This document shows, in pieces, positions 20,116-28,024 of a stretch of 64,000 bases of DNA (positions are counted from its first letter, which is position 1; the number at the start of each line of letters is the position of its first letter). Position numbers and translations under genes: made by a program. Origin of the DNA: Collinsella sp. AM18-10 (GTDB lineage Bacteria; Actinomycetota; Coriobacteriia; Coriobacteriales; Coriobacteriaceae); contig NZ_QRJO01000001.1 in NCBI RefSeq assembly GCF_003471585.1, positions 1-64,000 of the forward strand, written 5' to 3'. The notes beneath the pieces were generated by a model that saw only the letters and a program-made list of their open reading frames with translations, made no database searches and had not been told where the DNA came from.

Positions 20116-20349
20116 CTATTCGATATAACAGTCGATAGCAAAACCCACGGCTTCGCTCTCTGGCGTGAAAATAGTCTCTCTGCTTCTTGTTCGCGTTTTT
20201 TCATTGCCATTTTCATCTCTGACCGCCGCGCCAACCACGAGCGCCAATCGCTTCCGAGCGTCCGGCAGCTCCAAGGCTTCCGCCATCCCAGCTCGCATCA
20301 AAATGGGAGCTCCTGCCATCAGGCCTAAGAACTGTTTTCCATCAATCAT
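20116..20349 (-). CDS. small protein of unknown function
   Basis: A 77-residue protein that I do not recognise. ATG at 20349 follows AGGGG by eight bases and lies three bases after the stop of the upstream gene, so the two are probably co-translated. The sequence has a hydrophobic beginning (FLGLMAGAPILMRAG) and a charged middle (RDENGNEKTRTRSRE) without a known motif. It sits in a patch of lower GC than the surroundings. It could be a truncated remnant. Confidence 0.4.
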   Translation of the reverse strand: MIDGKQFLGLMAGAPILMRAGMAEALELPDARKRLALVVGAAVRDENGNEKTRTRSRETIFTPESEAVGFAIDCYIE

Positions 20350-20352
20350 TCT

Positions 20353-20715
20353 TCATTCCCCTGGTCTGCTTGATTTGGCTTTCTCGGCTGAATGGGGATA
20401 TAGAACAGTCCCGTCAAGTTCCTTATCTTCCACAAAAACTAGAATCCATTTTTCACCTGCCTTCAACCCTGCAACATATCCGGAACTTGACTTGCGGCGC
20501 ATATCGATCTTTTTATGGCAACCACTTGGCATCAACGCCTCAAATTGCCCGTTATGAACATCCGATAGAGTGCGAACTTCGATCGCAACAACCGTGTCGT
20601 TTTCTCCCCCATTAGTCGCCCCTAGCAGGGACAAACTCACTGCAGCGACCAAGGCAAGGAAAAGAACCAATAGGAGTATTGCCCTTCGAATGAACTTGTC
20701 GCCGTTCACGAGCAC
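20353..20715 (-). CDS. small membrane-anchored protein of unknown function
   Basis: A 120-residue protein. GTG at 20715 is preferred, with AAGGGG five bases upstream; TTG or GTG codons slightly upstream are alternatives. One N-terminal span (RRAILLLVLFLALVAAVSL) is followed by an extracytoplasmic domain of about 85 residues with WILVFVEDKELDGTVLYP. No known family is recognised. The ribosome site overlaps the last codons of the decayed peptidase-like gene upstream, which points to a former three-gene operon. GC content is low for this chromosome. Confidence 0.5.
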   Translation of the reverse strand: MLVNGDKFIRRAILLLVLFLALVAAVSLSLLGATNGGENDTVVAIEVRTLSDVHNGQFEALMPSGCHKKIDMRRKSSSGYVAGLKAGEKWILVFVEDKELDGTVLYPHSAEKAKSSRPGE

Positions 20716-20717
20716 AA

Positions 20718-21036
20718 TCACCCCTTGCAATATGTTCCGTCGTGAGCCGTGTAAATTGATACGTCATATGGAAGAAACTGCAGCCGGTTTGTCTATCCAT
20801 TCCAAACCACAAGCAGGTACTTCTTGGCATTTGAGTATGTGTTATACATTGCCACATAGCCCACAACTGCCATTGCGTGCCCGCTGCCATTTGACCGGAG
20901 CCCCCCGGAGAAAACATTGCCGAAACGCGCATGCGTAGGTTTTCGCCTCTTTGATAACTTTCGCCTGCGTTGGCGTTATCATTCCCGAAATCGTTTTGCT
21001 CGCATCAACAACGTAATCCCATTTATACAAATCCAT
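20718..21036 (-). pseudogene. decayed C39-like cysteine peptidase gene
   Basis: Three reading segments join into one protein. The first (21036 to about 20930) reads DYVVDASKTISGMITPTQA. A frameshift near 20925-20935 leads into a second segment reading FGNVFSGGLRSNGSGHAMAV then VGYVAMYNTYSNAKKYLLVV. An in-frame TAG at 20793-20795 stands where a Trp would fit (WNG-x-TNRLQFLPYDVSIY), and the frame continues to TGA at 20718-20720. GHAMAVVGY and the following strands match the histidine region of C39-like/papain-fold peptidases; the part that would carry the catalytic cysteine is missing. So the gene is 5'-truncated, frameshifted and interrupted by a stop. Confidence 0.6.
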
Positions 21037-21143
21037 GGCAAGTAACTAAATGTTATTCGCCAGATAGTGCTATACGCTTGATATTGTTTTTACTGACGCA
21101 CTTTCAGTCGGTAAAAGGTATGATTCTTGCCACAAGCGAGAAA

Positions 21144-21169
21144 AGGGCACCGAAAAACTCCGGTGCCCT
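21144..21169 (-). terminator. terminator of the glnA-regulator operon
   Basis: Arms AGGGCACCG (21144-21152) and CGGTGCCCT (21161-21169), followed by TTTTCTCGC on the minus strand, 20 bases downstream of the regulator's stop. Confidence 0.75.
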
Positions 21170-21189
21170 GTATCGTCTTCTGGTTATCC

Positions 21190-21852
21190 CTAGTCCTTAA
21201 ACAGATAGCCCACGCCGCGGACGGTGGTGATGTGTGCCGCGATCTGCGGGCCCACCTTGGAGCGGATGCGTCGGATATGCACGTCGACGGTGCGCGTACC
21301 GCCGCAGTACTCAAAGCCCCACACGCGGTGCAGCAGTACCTCGCGGCTGTAGGCGCGGTTGGGATGCGTCGCCAAAAAACTCAGCAGCGAGTACTCCATC
21401 AGCGTCAGGTCAATGGGCTCGCTATCGAGTGTCACCTGGTAGGTGGCCAGGTTGATCTCAAGGTTATCGATGTTGAGCACATCATCGGAGGCGACGGGCT
21501 CCTCCTCGCCCATCAGACGCTGTGCACGAGCCTTGAGCTCGTTGGGCGTCGCCGTGGGACATACAAAGTCGGCATGCGCATGATTCGGCAGGCGCAGGGT
21601 GCCGAGCGCCTCGTCGTCGACGATCACCAGCATGGGAACGCCGCCGCGATCGTCGAGCCACTTGGCAATCTGATCGATGCGGTCGCTGCGGATGCCATCG
21701 GAATCGAGGATCAGCAGGTCAAAGTCGTGCGCCGCAGTTGGCGAATCGGGGGTGGCCAGACTCACCTCGACACCCAGGGTGGTCGTCAAGCTGCGGGCAA
21801 ACTCGTGGAAGCGCGTCGTGCGCGCCATGAACAGGGCACTCTTTTCGGACAT
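21190..21852 (-). CDS. atypical OmpR-type response regulator, GlnR-like
   Basis: A 220-residue DNA-binding regulator. The C-terminal half (about 125-220) is a clear OmpR/PhoB winged helix (NRAYSREVLLHRVWGFEY, TRTVDVHIRRIRSKVG, TVRGVGYLF). The N-terminal half has receiver-like length and one central acidic cluster (LLILDSDG, D50/D52). It lacks the N-terminal acidic pair, and the usual Lys-Pro near its end is replaced by PTATP, so phosphorylation by a histidine kinase is unlikely. No kinase gene is adjacent. It lies 50 bases downstream of glnA in the same direction. Orphan atypical OmpR regulators of this kind (GlnR) control nitrogen genes in actinobacteria, making that the favoured role. ATG at 21852 has GGAGG upstream. 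Confidence 0.8.
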   Translation of the reverse strand: MSEKSALFMARTTRFHEFARSLTTTLGVEVSLATPDSPTAAHDFDLLILDSDGIRSDRIDQIAKWLDDRGGVPMLVIVDDEALGTLRLPNHAHADFVCPTATPNELKARAQRLMGEEEPVASDDVLNIDNLEINLATYQVTLDSEPIDLTLMEYSLLSFLATHPNRAYSREVLLHRVWGFEYCGGTRTVDVHIRRIRSKVGPQIAAHITTVRGVGYLFKD

Positions 21853-21902
21853 ATCGGCCTCCAAAGAAATGAGCTCAATCGTACTGGGACAAGCCAGCGC
21901 GA

Positions 21903-23240
21903 TTAGGAGTTCGCCAGGTAGTGCTTGATCTCCCATTCGGTGATCGTGGACTCAAACTTATGCCACTCGTCGCGCTTCTTTTTGAGGAAGAAGCTATGGA
22001 TGTGCTCGCCGAGGGCATCCTTCATAAACTGCGAGTCCTCAAAGACGTCGAGTGCCTCTTTAAGCGAGCGCGGCAGCGGCGTATAACCGGCCTCGAGCAT
22101 CTGGCGGTCGTTGAGCTTGAGCGTCTCGGCCGTGGCCTCGAGAGGGAGCTCCAGCTTGCGCTCGATGCCGTCGAGACCAGCCGCCAGCGTGACGGCGTTG
22201 ACCAGATACGGGTTGGCCATGGGATCGGGGCTACGAAGCTCGATGCGCGTGGACAGCTGCTTGCCGGGCTTGTAGACCGGGATGCGAACCATGCTTGCGC
22301 GGTTGCGCAGGCCCCACGTGGCGTACTGCGGCACGGAGTCGCCGCCCGTGGTGATGCGCTTGTACGAGTTGACGGTGGGGTTGGTGATGGCGCTGATCTC
22401 GCGCGCGTGCGCCAAGATACCGGCCATGTAGTGCTTGGCGACGTCGGAGAGATGGTACCTCTCGTCGGCCTCGCCCCAAAAGACGTTGTTGCCGTCGTGG
22501 TCGAACAGCGACTGATGCAAAAACATGGCGCTGCCATCCTCGCCCGCCAACGGCTTGGGCATAAAGGAGGCGTGGCAACCGCTCTCGTAAGCTTGCTGTT
22601 TAATGATGAGCTTGGCCGTGGTAATGGCGTCGGACATGCTCAGGGCCTCGGCGTGGCGCAGGCTCATGCCGTGCTGCGAGCGACCGGCGGCGTGGAAGGT
22701 GTACTCCACGGGCACGGACATCTTCTCGAGCGTAAGGACCGTGTTGCGGCGCAGGTCGCGCGCGGCGTCGCTCACCGAAAGATCGAAGTAGCCCACGTTG
22801 TCGAGCGGCTCGGGCGTGCGCTCGTCGGGGAAATAGTAGTACTCCAGCTCGGCACCAACGTTGAGCAGGTAGCCGGCCTTCTCGGCCTTATGGAACATGC
22901 GGCGCAGCGCAGCGCGCGGGTCGCCGGCGAAGGGCTCGCGATCGGGAGTGCACACGTCGCAGAACACACGGGCGACGCCGTTGTGGCTCGGACGCCACGG
23001 CAAAATCTGGAAGGTCGAGGCATCAGGGAACGCCAGCATGTCGGCTTCCTCGGGCGTGGCAAAGCCCTCGATGGCCGAGCCGTCAAAGCCAATGCCCTCC
23101 TCAAATGCGACCTCGAGGTCCTCGGGGCTGATGGCAAAGTTTTTGAGGCGGCCGAGAATGTCGACAAACCACAGACGCACAAAGCGGATGTCACGCTGCT
23201 CTACGGAGCGGAGTACGTAATCGATGTTCTGCTGGTTCAT
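21903..23240 (-). CDS. glnA: glutamine synthetase type I
   Basis: A 445-residue cytoplasmic enzyme making glutamine from glutamate, ammonia and ATP. Type I signatures are present: GFDGSAIEGF, the metal-binding AELEYYYF, the HGMSLRH and CHASFMPKPLAGEDGSAMFLHQSL regions, NPTVNSYKR and the glutamate-binding RIELRSPDPMANPYL. The length and the absence of an adenylylation-type tyrosine loop point to the GSI-alpha form, regulated by feedback rather than by adenylylation. ATG at 23240 follows GGGGAG. A GlnR-like regulator follows in the same operon. Confidence 0.96.
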   Translation of the reverse strand: MNQQNIDYVLRSVEQRDIRFVRLWFVDILGRLKNFAISPEDLEVAFEEGIGFDGSAIEGFATPEEADMLAFPDASTFQILPWRPSHNGVARVFCDVCTPDREPFAGDPRAALRRMFHKAEKAGYLLNVGAELEYYYFPDERTPEPLDNVGYFDLSVSDAARDLRRNTVLTLEKMSVPVEYTFHAAGRSQHGMSLRHAEALSMSDAITTAKLIIKQQAYESGCHASFMPKPLAGEDGSAMFLHQSLFDHDGNNVFWGEADERYHLSDVAKHYMAGILAHAREISAITNPTVNSYKRITTGGDSVPQYATWGLRNRASMVRIPVYKPGKQLSTRIELRSPDPMANPYLVNAVTLAAGLDGIERKLELPLEATAETLKLNDRQMLEAGYTPLPRSLKEALDVFEDSQFMKDALGEHIHSFFLKKKRDEWHKFESTITEWEIKHYLANS

Positions 23241-23373
23241 GTCGCTCCCCTTTCTTTCGGGCGGGTTTCGACTGGTCTATACCGCAGATACTATCGCAGA
23301 AAAATGTTTCCGCAGGGTTAAAGCGTATCAAGCGCTCAAAAAACGTGCGCGAGCAGGCGGATATGGCAAGTGA

Positions 23374-23745
23374 CTATCGTTCAGATTCGGAGACAATTTG
23401 TCTACAGGCTCGTTCCAACGCAGGGAACTCCATCGTCACTGCATCCCAAACAACCGATCGGTCGACATTGCCGTAATCATGCGCGAGGTAATTTCTCATG
23501 CCGATAATTCCACGCCACTCAATTTCGGGATGAAGCCGCTGCGAGCGTTCCGACAACTTGCCCGCTTCTTCCGTCACCCTAAGCGCGCACATCAAAAGGG
23601 AGTCCGCCAACGCCCTCGTCCGCACGTCATTCGCATGCAGAAACTGGTCCTCGGTGATATCAAAAGCCTTGATGCGCTCGTTCGTTTCAGAGATGGCGTC
23701 CAAGACCTCTTGGGCGCGGAGGCCGTCTGACTTACGCGCGATCAT
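23374..23745 (-). CDS. HepT-like toxin (HEPN RNase)
   Basis: A 123-residue HEPN-domain protein of the HepT (DUF86) family, a toxin RNase in HepT/MntA modules. The catalytic R-x4-H-x-Y motif is R84, H89 and Y91 in RNYLAHDYG. ATG at 23745 has AAGGAG nine bases upstream and overlaps the end of the antitoxin gene by 14 bases, the usual tight coupling. MntA is known to inactivate HepT by adding AMP groups to the motif tyrosine; here the partner is the upstream fusion protein. Confidence 0.85.
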   Translation of the reverse strand: MIARKSDGLRAQEVLDAISETNERIKAFDITEDQFLHANDVRTRALADSLLMCALRVTEEAGKLSERSQRLHPEIEWRGIIGMRNYLAHDYGNVDRSVVWDAVTMEFPALERACRQIVSESER

Positions 23746-24226
23746 AAAGGATCACTCCTTCGCGCTCGATTACCGCGGCAAGATCGGCATCAAGATGGTC
23801 GCTCGAGACAAGATCAACCTGCCTCCCAGTTTCTTTGCGCACCGCCTCGCCGAATGCCGACAACGCGAAAAGGCCAAAGCCCTGATCGCGATCGACTTCG
23901 AGACGCAAGTCAATGTCACTATCGGCACGCGCGTCGCCACGAGCATACGAGCCAAAAAGAATCACGCTTTTGATGGCGGGAATCAGGCTGGCCGCCTCAC
24001 GGACAGCGGACTCAATCTGAGCGGTATCCAAAATGCCCGCCGCGACGCTTCCGCTCGCAGAGCTTTTACCGAGTGAAGGGACAAACGGCAGCGAACGCTC
24101 GCGCAGCATCTGTCTCATAAACATATTGACTGCAACAGACGAAGTCATGCCAAGTTCTTCGCACAGCTCGGCAAATGAATCTTTAATTGACGAGTCCACT
24201 CGCACACTCAGCACAGACGCAGCCAT
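23732..24226 (-). CDS. RelB/DinJ-like domain fused to MntA nucleotidyltransferase antitoxin
   Basis: A 164-residue protein with two parts. Residues 1-50 resemble the ribbon-helix-helix antitoxins RelB/DinJ (LSVRVDSSIKDSFAELCEEL, then GMTSSVAVNMFMRQML). Residues about 66-164 are a minimal nucleotidyltransferase of the MntA type: GS at 92-93 and, ten residues after S93, D104 and D106 (GS-x10-DxD). Classic MntA antitoxins lack a DNA-binding head, so this fusion may autoregulate the operon as well as AMPylate the toxin. ATG at 24226 follows GGAGG by five bases. It is the first gene of the pair, overlapping hepT. Confidence 0.82.
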   Translation of the reverse strand: MAASVLSVRVDSSIKDSFAELCEELGMTSSVAVNMFMRQMLRERSLPFVPSLGKSSASGSVAAGILDTAQIESAVREAASLIPAIKSVILFGSYARGDARADSDIDLRLEVDRDQGFGLFALSAFGEAVRKETGRQVDLVSSDHLDADLAAVIEREGVILYDRA

Positions 24227-24268
24227 GGATACCTCCTGTATGACATTGTCTATATATTATCACACAGA

Positions 24269-25291
24269 CTAGCGCGAGGTCGAAGCGCGGTGTTCGATGT
24301 GGCCGGGGATCTCGATGCGCTTGGGAGCCAGCCTTGCGGCCTCGCCCACCGTGGTGGTGACGACGTTAATGCGCTCGGACAGACGCTCGACTACGCGCTC
24401 GGCGATGGCGACGGTGTCCTGCGCGGCCGTGGTCACACCGCCAAAGAGCACGTGGTTCCAGGGGTAATCGTCAAACGTCGCAATCTTGAGGCCAGCCGGC
24501 AACGAAGGTCCCAACTGTGCCAGCGCCTCGGTCAGGCGCAGAAAGACCAGGCCGTTGACGGCAATGAGGCCGAGCTTTTTACCCGCATAGCCGCGGATGG
24601 TCTCGTCCAGGCGGCCGACGCCCGTGGCGCCGCCGTCGGCCAGGGTGACGACCTCGCCGGCTAGGCCGCGGCGCGAGAGCTCGTCGGCAAAGGCCTCGGC
24701 GCGCTCGCGACGCACGGGGCTGTCGTCGCTTGCCTCGGTAAGCAGGCACAGGCGCTCGCTGCCGGCGGCAGCAAGAGCGTCTACCAGGCCGGCAACCAGC
24801 TCACGGTTGTTAGAGATCACCAGATCGATGCCGCCATTGGCAACATCGCGGTCGAGCAGCACAACGGGTAGGCGTCCCGCGGCCGCGGCGATTGCCTCGT
24901 CGTTGCCGCCGCAGGTGTTGACGACCAGGCCGTCCACGCCGGCATCGATAAGCCTCGTGAGCGATTCGGCCTCCTTGGCGGGGTCGTTGCCGCTAATGGC
25001 CGTCATAAGCAAGCAGCCGCGCGCGGCGGCACTGGCGGAAAGCCCTTCGAGCATGGCGCTGGAGAACGGATTAGCAATGTCGGCTAAGATCACGCCGATG
25101 AGGTTGGTACGCGAGCTACGCAGATTGCGCGCGGCGGCACGCGGGCGATAGCCGGTACGCTCGATGACCGCCGCGATGCGGGCGCGGGTTTCCTCGGTCA
25201 TCTGCCCGGGGCGGTTATTGAGGTAGCGCGAGACCGTGGCCGGGCTCACGCCCGCCTCGGCGGCAATGTCCTTGATTCTCATCTGCGCCAT
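24269..25291 (-). CDS. LacI-family transcriptional regulator
   Basis: A 340-residue repressor. The N-terminal helix-turn-helix and hinge (MRIKDIAAEAGVSPATVSRY) are typical, followed by a periplasmic-binding-protein-like effector domain beginning at NLIGVILADIANPF. ATG at 25291, with GGGG six bases upstream, is chosen; ATG at 25282 is an alternative three codons in. No transporter or sugar enzyme is adjacent, so the ligand is unknown. The gene stands between the toxin module and a GntR regulator, both on the same strand. Confidence 0.88.
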   Translation of the reverse strand: MAQMRIKDIAAEAGVSPATVSRYLNNRPGQMTEETRARIAAVIERTGYRPRAAARNLRSSRTNLIGVILADIANPFSSAMLEGLSASAAARGCLLMTAISGNDPAKEAESLTRLIDAGVDGLVVNTCGGNDEAIAAAAGRLPVVLLDRDVANGGIDLVISNNRELVAGLVDALAAAGSERLCLLTEASDDSPVRRERAEAFADELSRRGLAGEVVTLADGGATGVGRLDETIRGYAGKKLGLIAVNGLVFLRLTEALAQLGPSLPAGLKIATFDDYPWNHVLFGGVTTAAQDTVAIAERVVERLSERINVVTTTVGEAARLAPKRIEIPGHIEHRASTSR

Positions 25292-25414
25292 AGCGCACCC
25301 CGTTTCCCAATTGTCGGCAGTCTGAGCCATTTTAGGCATTCTTAAAAATCTCGATTTCAAAACGCTGTAGGTGGGCAGCATCGTTTTTACGTCTTGAGCA
25401 GATGCGATGATGGG

Positions 25415-26107
25415 CTAGATATTCGAGTCTTTAGGCAGCTCAAAATAGTCGGGATGCAAGGCGATAACCGGGCCCTGCTCCTCGGGCATCAGGTGCAAGT
25501 GCGTCTCTGCCAGGTAGCTCGCCGTGTCGGTATCGCCCCTCTTAATGGCCTCGAGAATCCGACGATGTTGTCGACGAATCGGCTCCCAATCCAGGTCCTG
25601 CGACACCATACGCAACCAGTTGTATCGCTCAAAATGCGTGTTGACGCTCTTCATCCAATCCCACAGCATGTGACGACCGGCAATCTCAAAACACGTCTCA
25701 TGGAACAGGTTGTCCAGATCGAAAAAGCGACGCGTCTCGCTATGGTCGAGCGATTCGGACTCGGCAAGAATCTGCTCGAGCCGATGCTTTTGCTCGGACG
25801 TGGCAGCCGAACAACATTTAATGAGTACGCTTCTTTCGAGTTTCTCGCGCAAGAAACAGGCATTCTCGGCGTGTTCCATGCTGATCTTAGAGACGTAGGT
25901 GCCGCTCTTGGGACGCGTTTCCACCAGCTCCTGCTCACGCAGGCGCACAAAGGACTCGCGAATGGGCGTGCGCCCGATTCCCGTCTCCTTTTCCAGACCA
26001 ATCGCCGAAAGGCGCGTGCCGGGCCTGAGCTCGGCATAGATGATCTTGGAGCGCAGTGCGTTGTATGCCTGATCTTGCAGGCTCTGATAATGCTGGTGTT
26101 GTTCCAT
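25415..26107 (-). CDS. GntR/FadR-family transcriptional regulator (FCD domain)
   Basis: A 230-residue regulator. Residues about 12-75 are a GntR winged helix (LRPGTRLSAIGLEKETGIGR, then TPIRESFVRL). Residues about 85-215 are an all-helical FCD effector domain with the metal-ligand pattern around FHETCFEIAGR and THLHLMP. Such regulators respond to organic acids or sugar acids. ATG at 26107 has GAGGG four bases upstream; a GTG further upstream lacks a site. It is preceded by an unusual 500-base intergenic region holding a large inverted repeat and a 10-bp tandem repeat, which are candidates for its control region. Confidence 0.87.
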   Translation of the reverse strand: MEQHQHYQSLQDQAYNALRSKIIYAELRPGTRLSAIGLEKETGIGRTPIRESFVRLREQELVETRPKSGTYVSKISMEHAENACFLREKLERSVLIKCCSAATSEQKHRLEQILAESESLDHSETRRFFDLDNLFHETCFEIAGRHMLWDWMKSVNTHFERYNWLRMVSQDLDWEPIRRQHRRILEAIKRGDTDTASYLAETHLHLMPEEQGPVIALHPDYFELPKDSNI

Positions 26108-26241
26108 AAAGCCCTCGGATGAAGCCCACGGTTTGTCGAATTCCACCACGTAATACTATCGCATCGACACGCCCCAGCTCCCAATCAGTCTTTTTGGGAC
26201 GTGTCTCTTTTAGCTACCCTGGCCCGCAGATCGGCCCCCTT

Positions 26242-26401
26242 GCCACAAAAGTGGCCCATCTACTACGTTAACACGGATAGCCTCGGCCATACCGAAAACT
26301 GTGAAAACAAAACCGCAGGTAGACAGCTTGTCGATTTTCGAAAAAGCCGGCTATGGTTGACCCCTGCGGCTTAAACGTAGTAGATAGGCCCTTTTCGTGG
26401 C
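26242..26401. repeat. 160-bp inverted-repeat element
   Basis: About 30-base imperfect terminal arms, 26242-26271 and 26371-26401, share GGCCnATCTACTACGTT and its complement. Inside are a second pair, CCGCAGG (26313-26319) and CCTGCGG (26363-26369), and GATAGCC/GGCTAT segments. It contains no open frame of note. The architecture fits a small non-autonomous mobile element or a structured RNA. Confidence 0.6.
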
Positions 26402-26497
26402 GCAGCACTACTGCACCCCAAATTGGCACCCCGAGCCTGTTATAAGTTGCTGTGAAATACGGACGGTTGATAATCAAGGGTTGAAAATCAAGGCGCG

Positions 26498-26569
26498 CTA
26501 TACGTCTTGCTATATCTCACTATACTTTGCTGTACGTCGCTATACTTTGCTATATCTTGCTATAACTTG
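26498..26569. repeat. 10-bp tandem repeat CTATACTTTG
   Basis: Six direct units start exactly every ten bases at 26510, 26520, 26530, 26540, 26550 and 26560, with a further unit at 26498. The consensus is CTATA(C/T)nTTG. The period is about one helical turn, so the TATA steps face one side of the helix. Confidence 0.75.
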
Positions 26570-26601
26570 ACAATAATCGGCCCGTTACCATCCGGGATAT
26601 A

Positions 26602-26635
26602 ACGGACCCCAAGCCAACACTGGCTTGGGGTCCGT
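26602..26635. terminator. terminator downstream of the AlbA_2/AAA gene
   Basis: Perfect 15-base arms ACGGACCCCAAGCCA (26602-26616) and TGGCTTGGGGTCCGT (26621-26635) with a four-base loop. T-content is weak on the minus side (TTATAT). Confidence 0.7.
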
Positions 26636-26657
26636 CTTGTACCATGGCTCTTTTGAA

Positions 26658-27911
26658 CTATGAGCGCTCATATTTCGTGGCCCGCCCGGTTCCCTGCCTT
26701 ACGATTGTATTCCGTTCAAGCAGAGATTCGAGTGCCGCCAACGTCCGCATGCGGCTCAGCCCCGTCTGTTTTTCAATCTCGCTTCGCGACATAATTCGCC
26801 CGCCCGACAAGGCCTTGAGAACCTGGACCTCTTCCTCGGACCCTTCAAAGGCATCGGTAACGGGCAACGTGACGGCCACCATGCCGCCGCGAACATCAAA
26901 AATTGGTTGATTGATCGAATCGCGATAGGCACGTCTAATGCGCGCGATTCCCGTACCAAATTTCTCGATGTAATCCAGCTTTAAGAAGGCCTCTGCAACG
27001 ATGGGGTTTCTGAGCACGGATATCTGCCCATACAGGTATTGTTCCGTCGTCAAACCGGCAGGCAGCGATCCGGGGGAGGTCACAACGACGCGATCGTCGT
27101 ACAGGGCAATTTGAACGTTCGCTCGAACGTCCCACGTTCGATGCACCAAAGCGTTTGCAACAGCTTCGCGGAATGCCTCAAGAGGAATTCGATCGGTTTG
27201 GACGCGCTCCATCCCTTCGATACGCTCATAACGGTAGTAGCGTGCAAACATAGCCACCGCCCTGTCCACCTGCTCAATTGCGGATACATTTGTCGCCGAC
27301 TCACGATCCAAGATCACATCGTCGGTATCACCAAAACGGACGCAGTCGATGCCCGGAAAATCATTCTTATCCGCTAAAATCGCCGCGGCATTGGTATAGC
27401 CATCCTTGCCGAGCAAGCGGAGCGTACGCATGATATCCGGCGTTAGCTCGGAAATGCCGAGGTGTTCAACACACTTATGCTCGAGCGTATGAAAGCCCAA
27501 GTCCTGGCGAGCCGACGTGAGCGCGTCGAACGTTACGTTGCTGCCTTCGAGCGTCAGCCTGCCATACTCAAACCGGTCGACCTCCACCGTTGCCGAATCG
27601 TTTCGCCTGTAGGCCTTTCCCTTGCTTCGATAGGGTTTGTCCTGTCCCTCATAAACCGTAAGGATTACGGTCCCGTGTTTCTCATCGGGCTCGAGCGTGT
27701 AACGGGGAGCGGGATCCAAGCTGTCATTAATCATGTTCTCGATGCGGAGACACTCTGCGACCGGATCTGCAAGGCCGACAGCCACGCCCTCGTCATCAAC
27801 GCCGAACTCAATCTTGCCCGTCCCGTAGTTTGCATAGGCGCTCACCGTTTTAAGAAACGTCGGCGTAACGCTTTCCTTGTATTCGACTGTAGGGCTCTCT
27901 CTAACAACCAT
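26658..27911 (-). CDS. AlbA_2/divergent-AAA (Schlafen-like) putative regulator
   Basis: A 417-residue protein. The N-terminal domain (about 5-115) is of the AlbA_2 (Schlafen AAA_4) type, starting RESPTVEYKESV and including KIEFGVDDEGVAVG and KAYRRNDS. The central part carries the FREAVANALVHRTW helix and SPGSLPAGLT segment of the C-terminal ATP-binding-like domain, and a winged helix (SRSEIEKQTGLSRMRTLAAL) ends the protein. Members are usually transcriptional regulators or defence-associated. ATG at 27911 follows GAGGGGG by eight bases. A perfect palindrome abuts its -10 box, suggesting autoregulation. Confidence 0.82.
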   Translation of the reverse strand: MVVRESPTVEYKESVTPTFLKTVSAYANYGTGKIEFGVDDEGVAVGLADPVAECLRIENMINDSLDPAPRYTLEPDEKHGTVILTVYEGQDKPYRSKGKAYRRNDSATVEVDRFEYGRLTLEGSNVTFDALTSARQDLGFHTLEHKCVEHLGISELTPDIMRTLRLLGKDGYTNAAAILADKNDFPGIDCVRFGDTDDVILDRESATNVSAIEQVDRAVAMFARYYRYERIEGMERVQTDRIPLEAFREAVANALVHRTWDVRANVQIALYDDRVVVTSPGSLPAGLTTEQYLYGQISVLRNPIVAEAFLKLDYIEKFGTGIARIRRAYRDSINQPIFDVRGGMVAVTLPVTDAFEGSEEEVQVLKALSGGRIMSRSEIEKQTGLSRMRTLAALESLLERNTIVRQGTGRATKYERS

Positions 27912-27948
27912 ATGCGCAACCCCCTCGTTTCGCACCATTCATAATCGT

Positions 27949-27954
27949 ATTATA
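27949..27954 (-). promoter_or_regulatory. -10 box of the AlbA_2/AAA gene
   Basis: TATAAT on the minus strand, 38 bases upstream of the start codon. Its upstream edge touches the palindrome at 27954-28008, which therefore covers the -10/-35 spacer and the -35 region. Confidence 0.55.
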
Positions 27955-28008
27955 AGACGAAAACCGTTTGCGTATTGATTAATAGAAGACGCAAACGGTT
28001 TTCGTCTT
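27954..28008. promoter_or_regulatory. operator-like palindrome, 20-base arms
   Basis: Perfect arms 27954-27973 and 27989-28008 (AAGACGAAAACCGTTTGCGT and its complement) flank a 15-base spacer. It overlies the promoter, so it is a likely repressor site. Confidence 0.65.
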
Positions 28009-28024
28009 GATTTGCGTACGGAAT

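Noticed and set aside
20842..21036. Intact 64-codon gene
   Set aside because: Its second half is out of frame with a recognisable GHAMAVVGY-type domain; it is better explained as the first part of a frameshifted pseudogene.
26498..26569. CRISPR-like array
   Set aside because: Units are only ten bases and contiguous, without spacers; no cas genes nearby.
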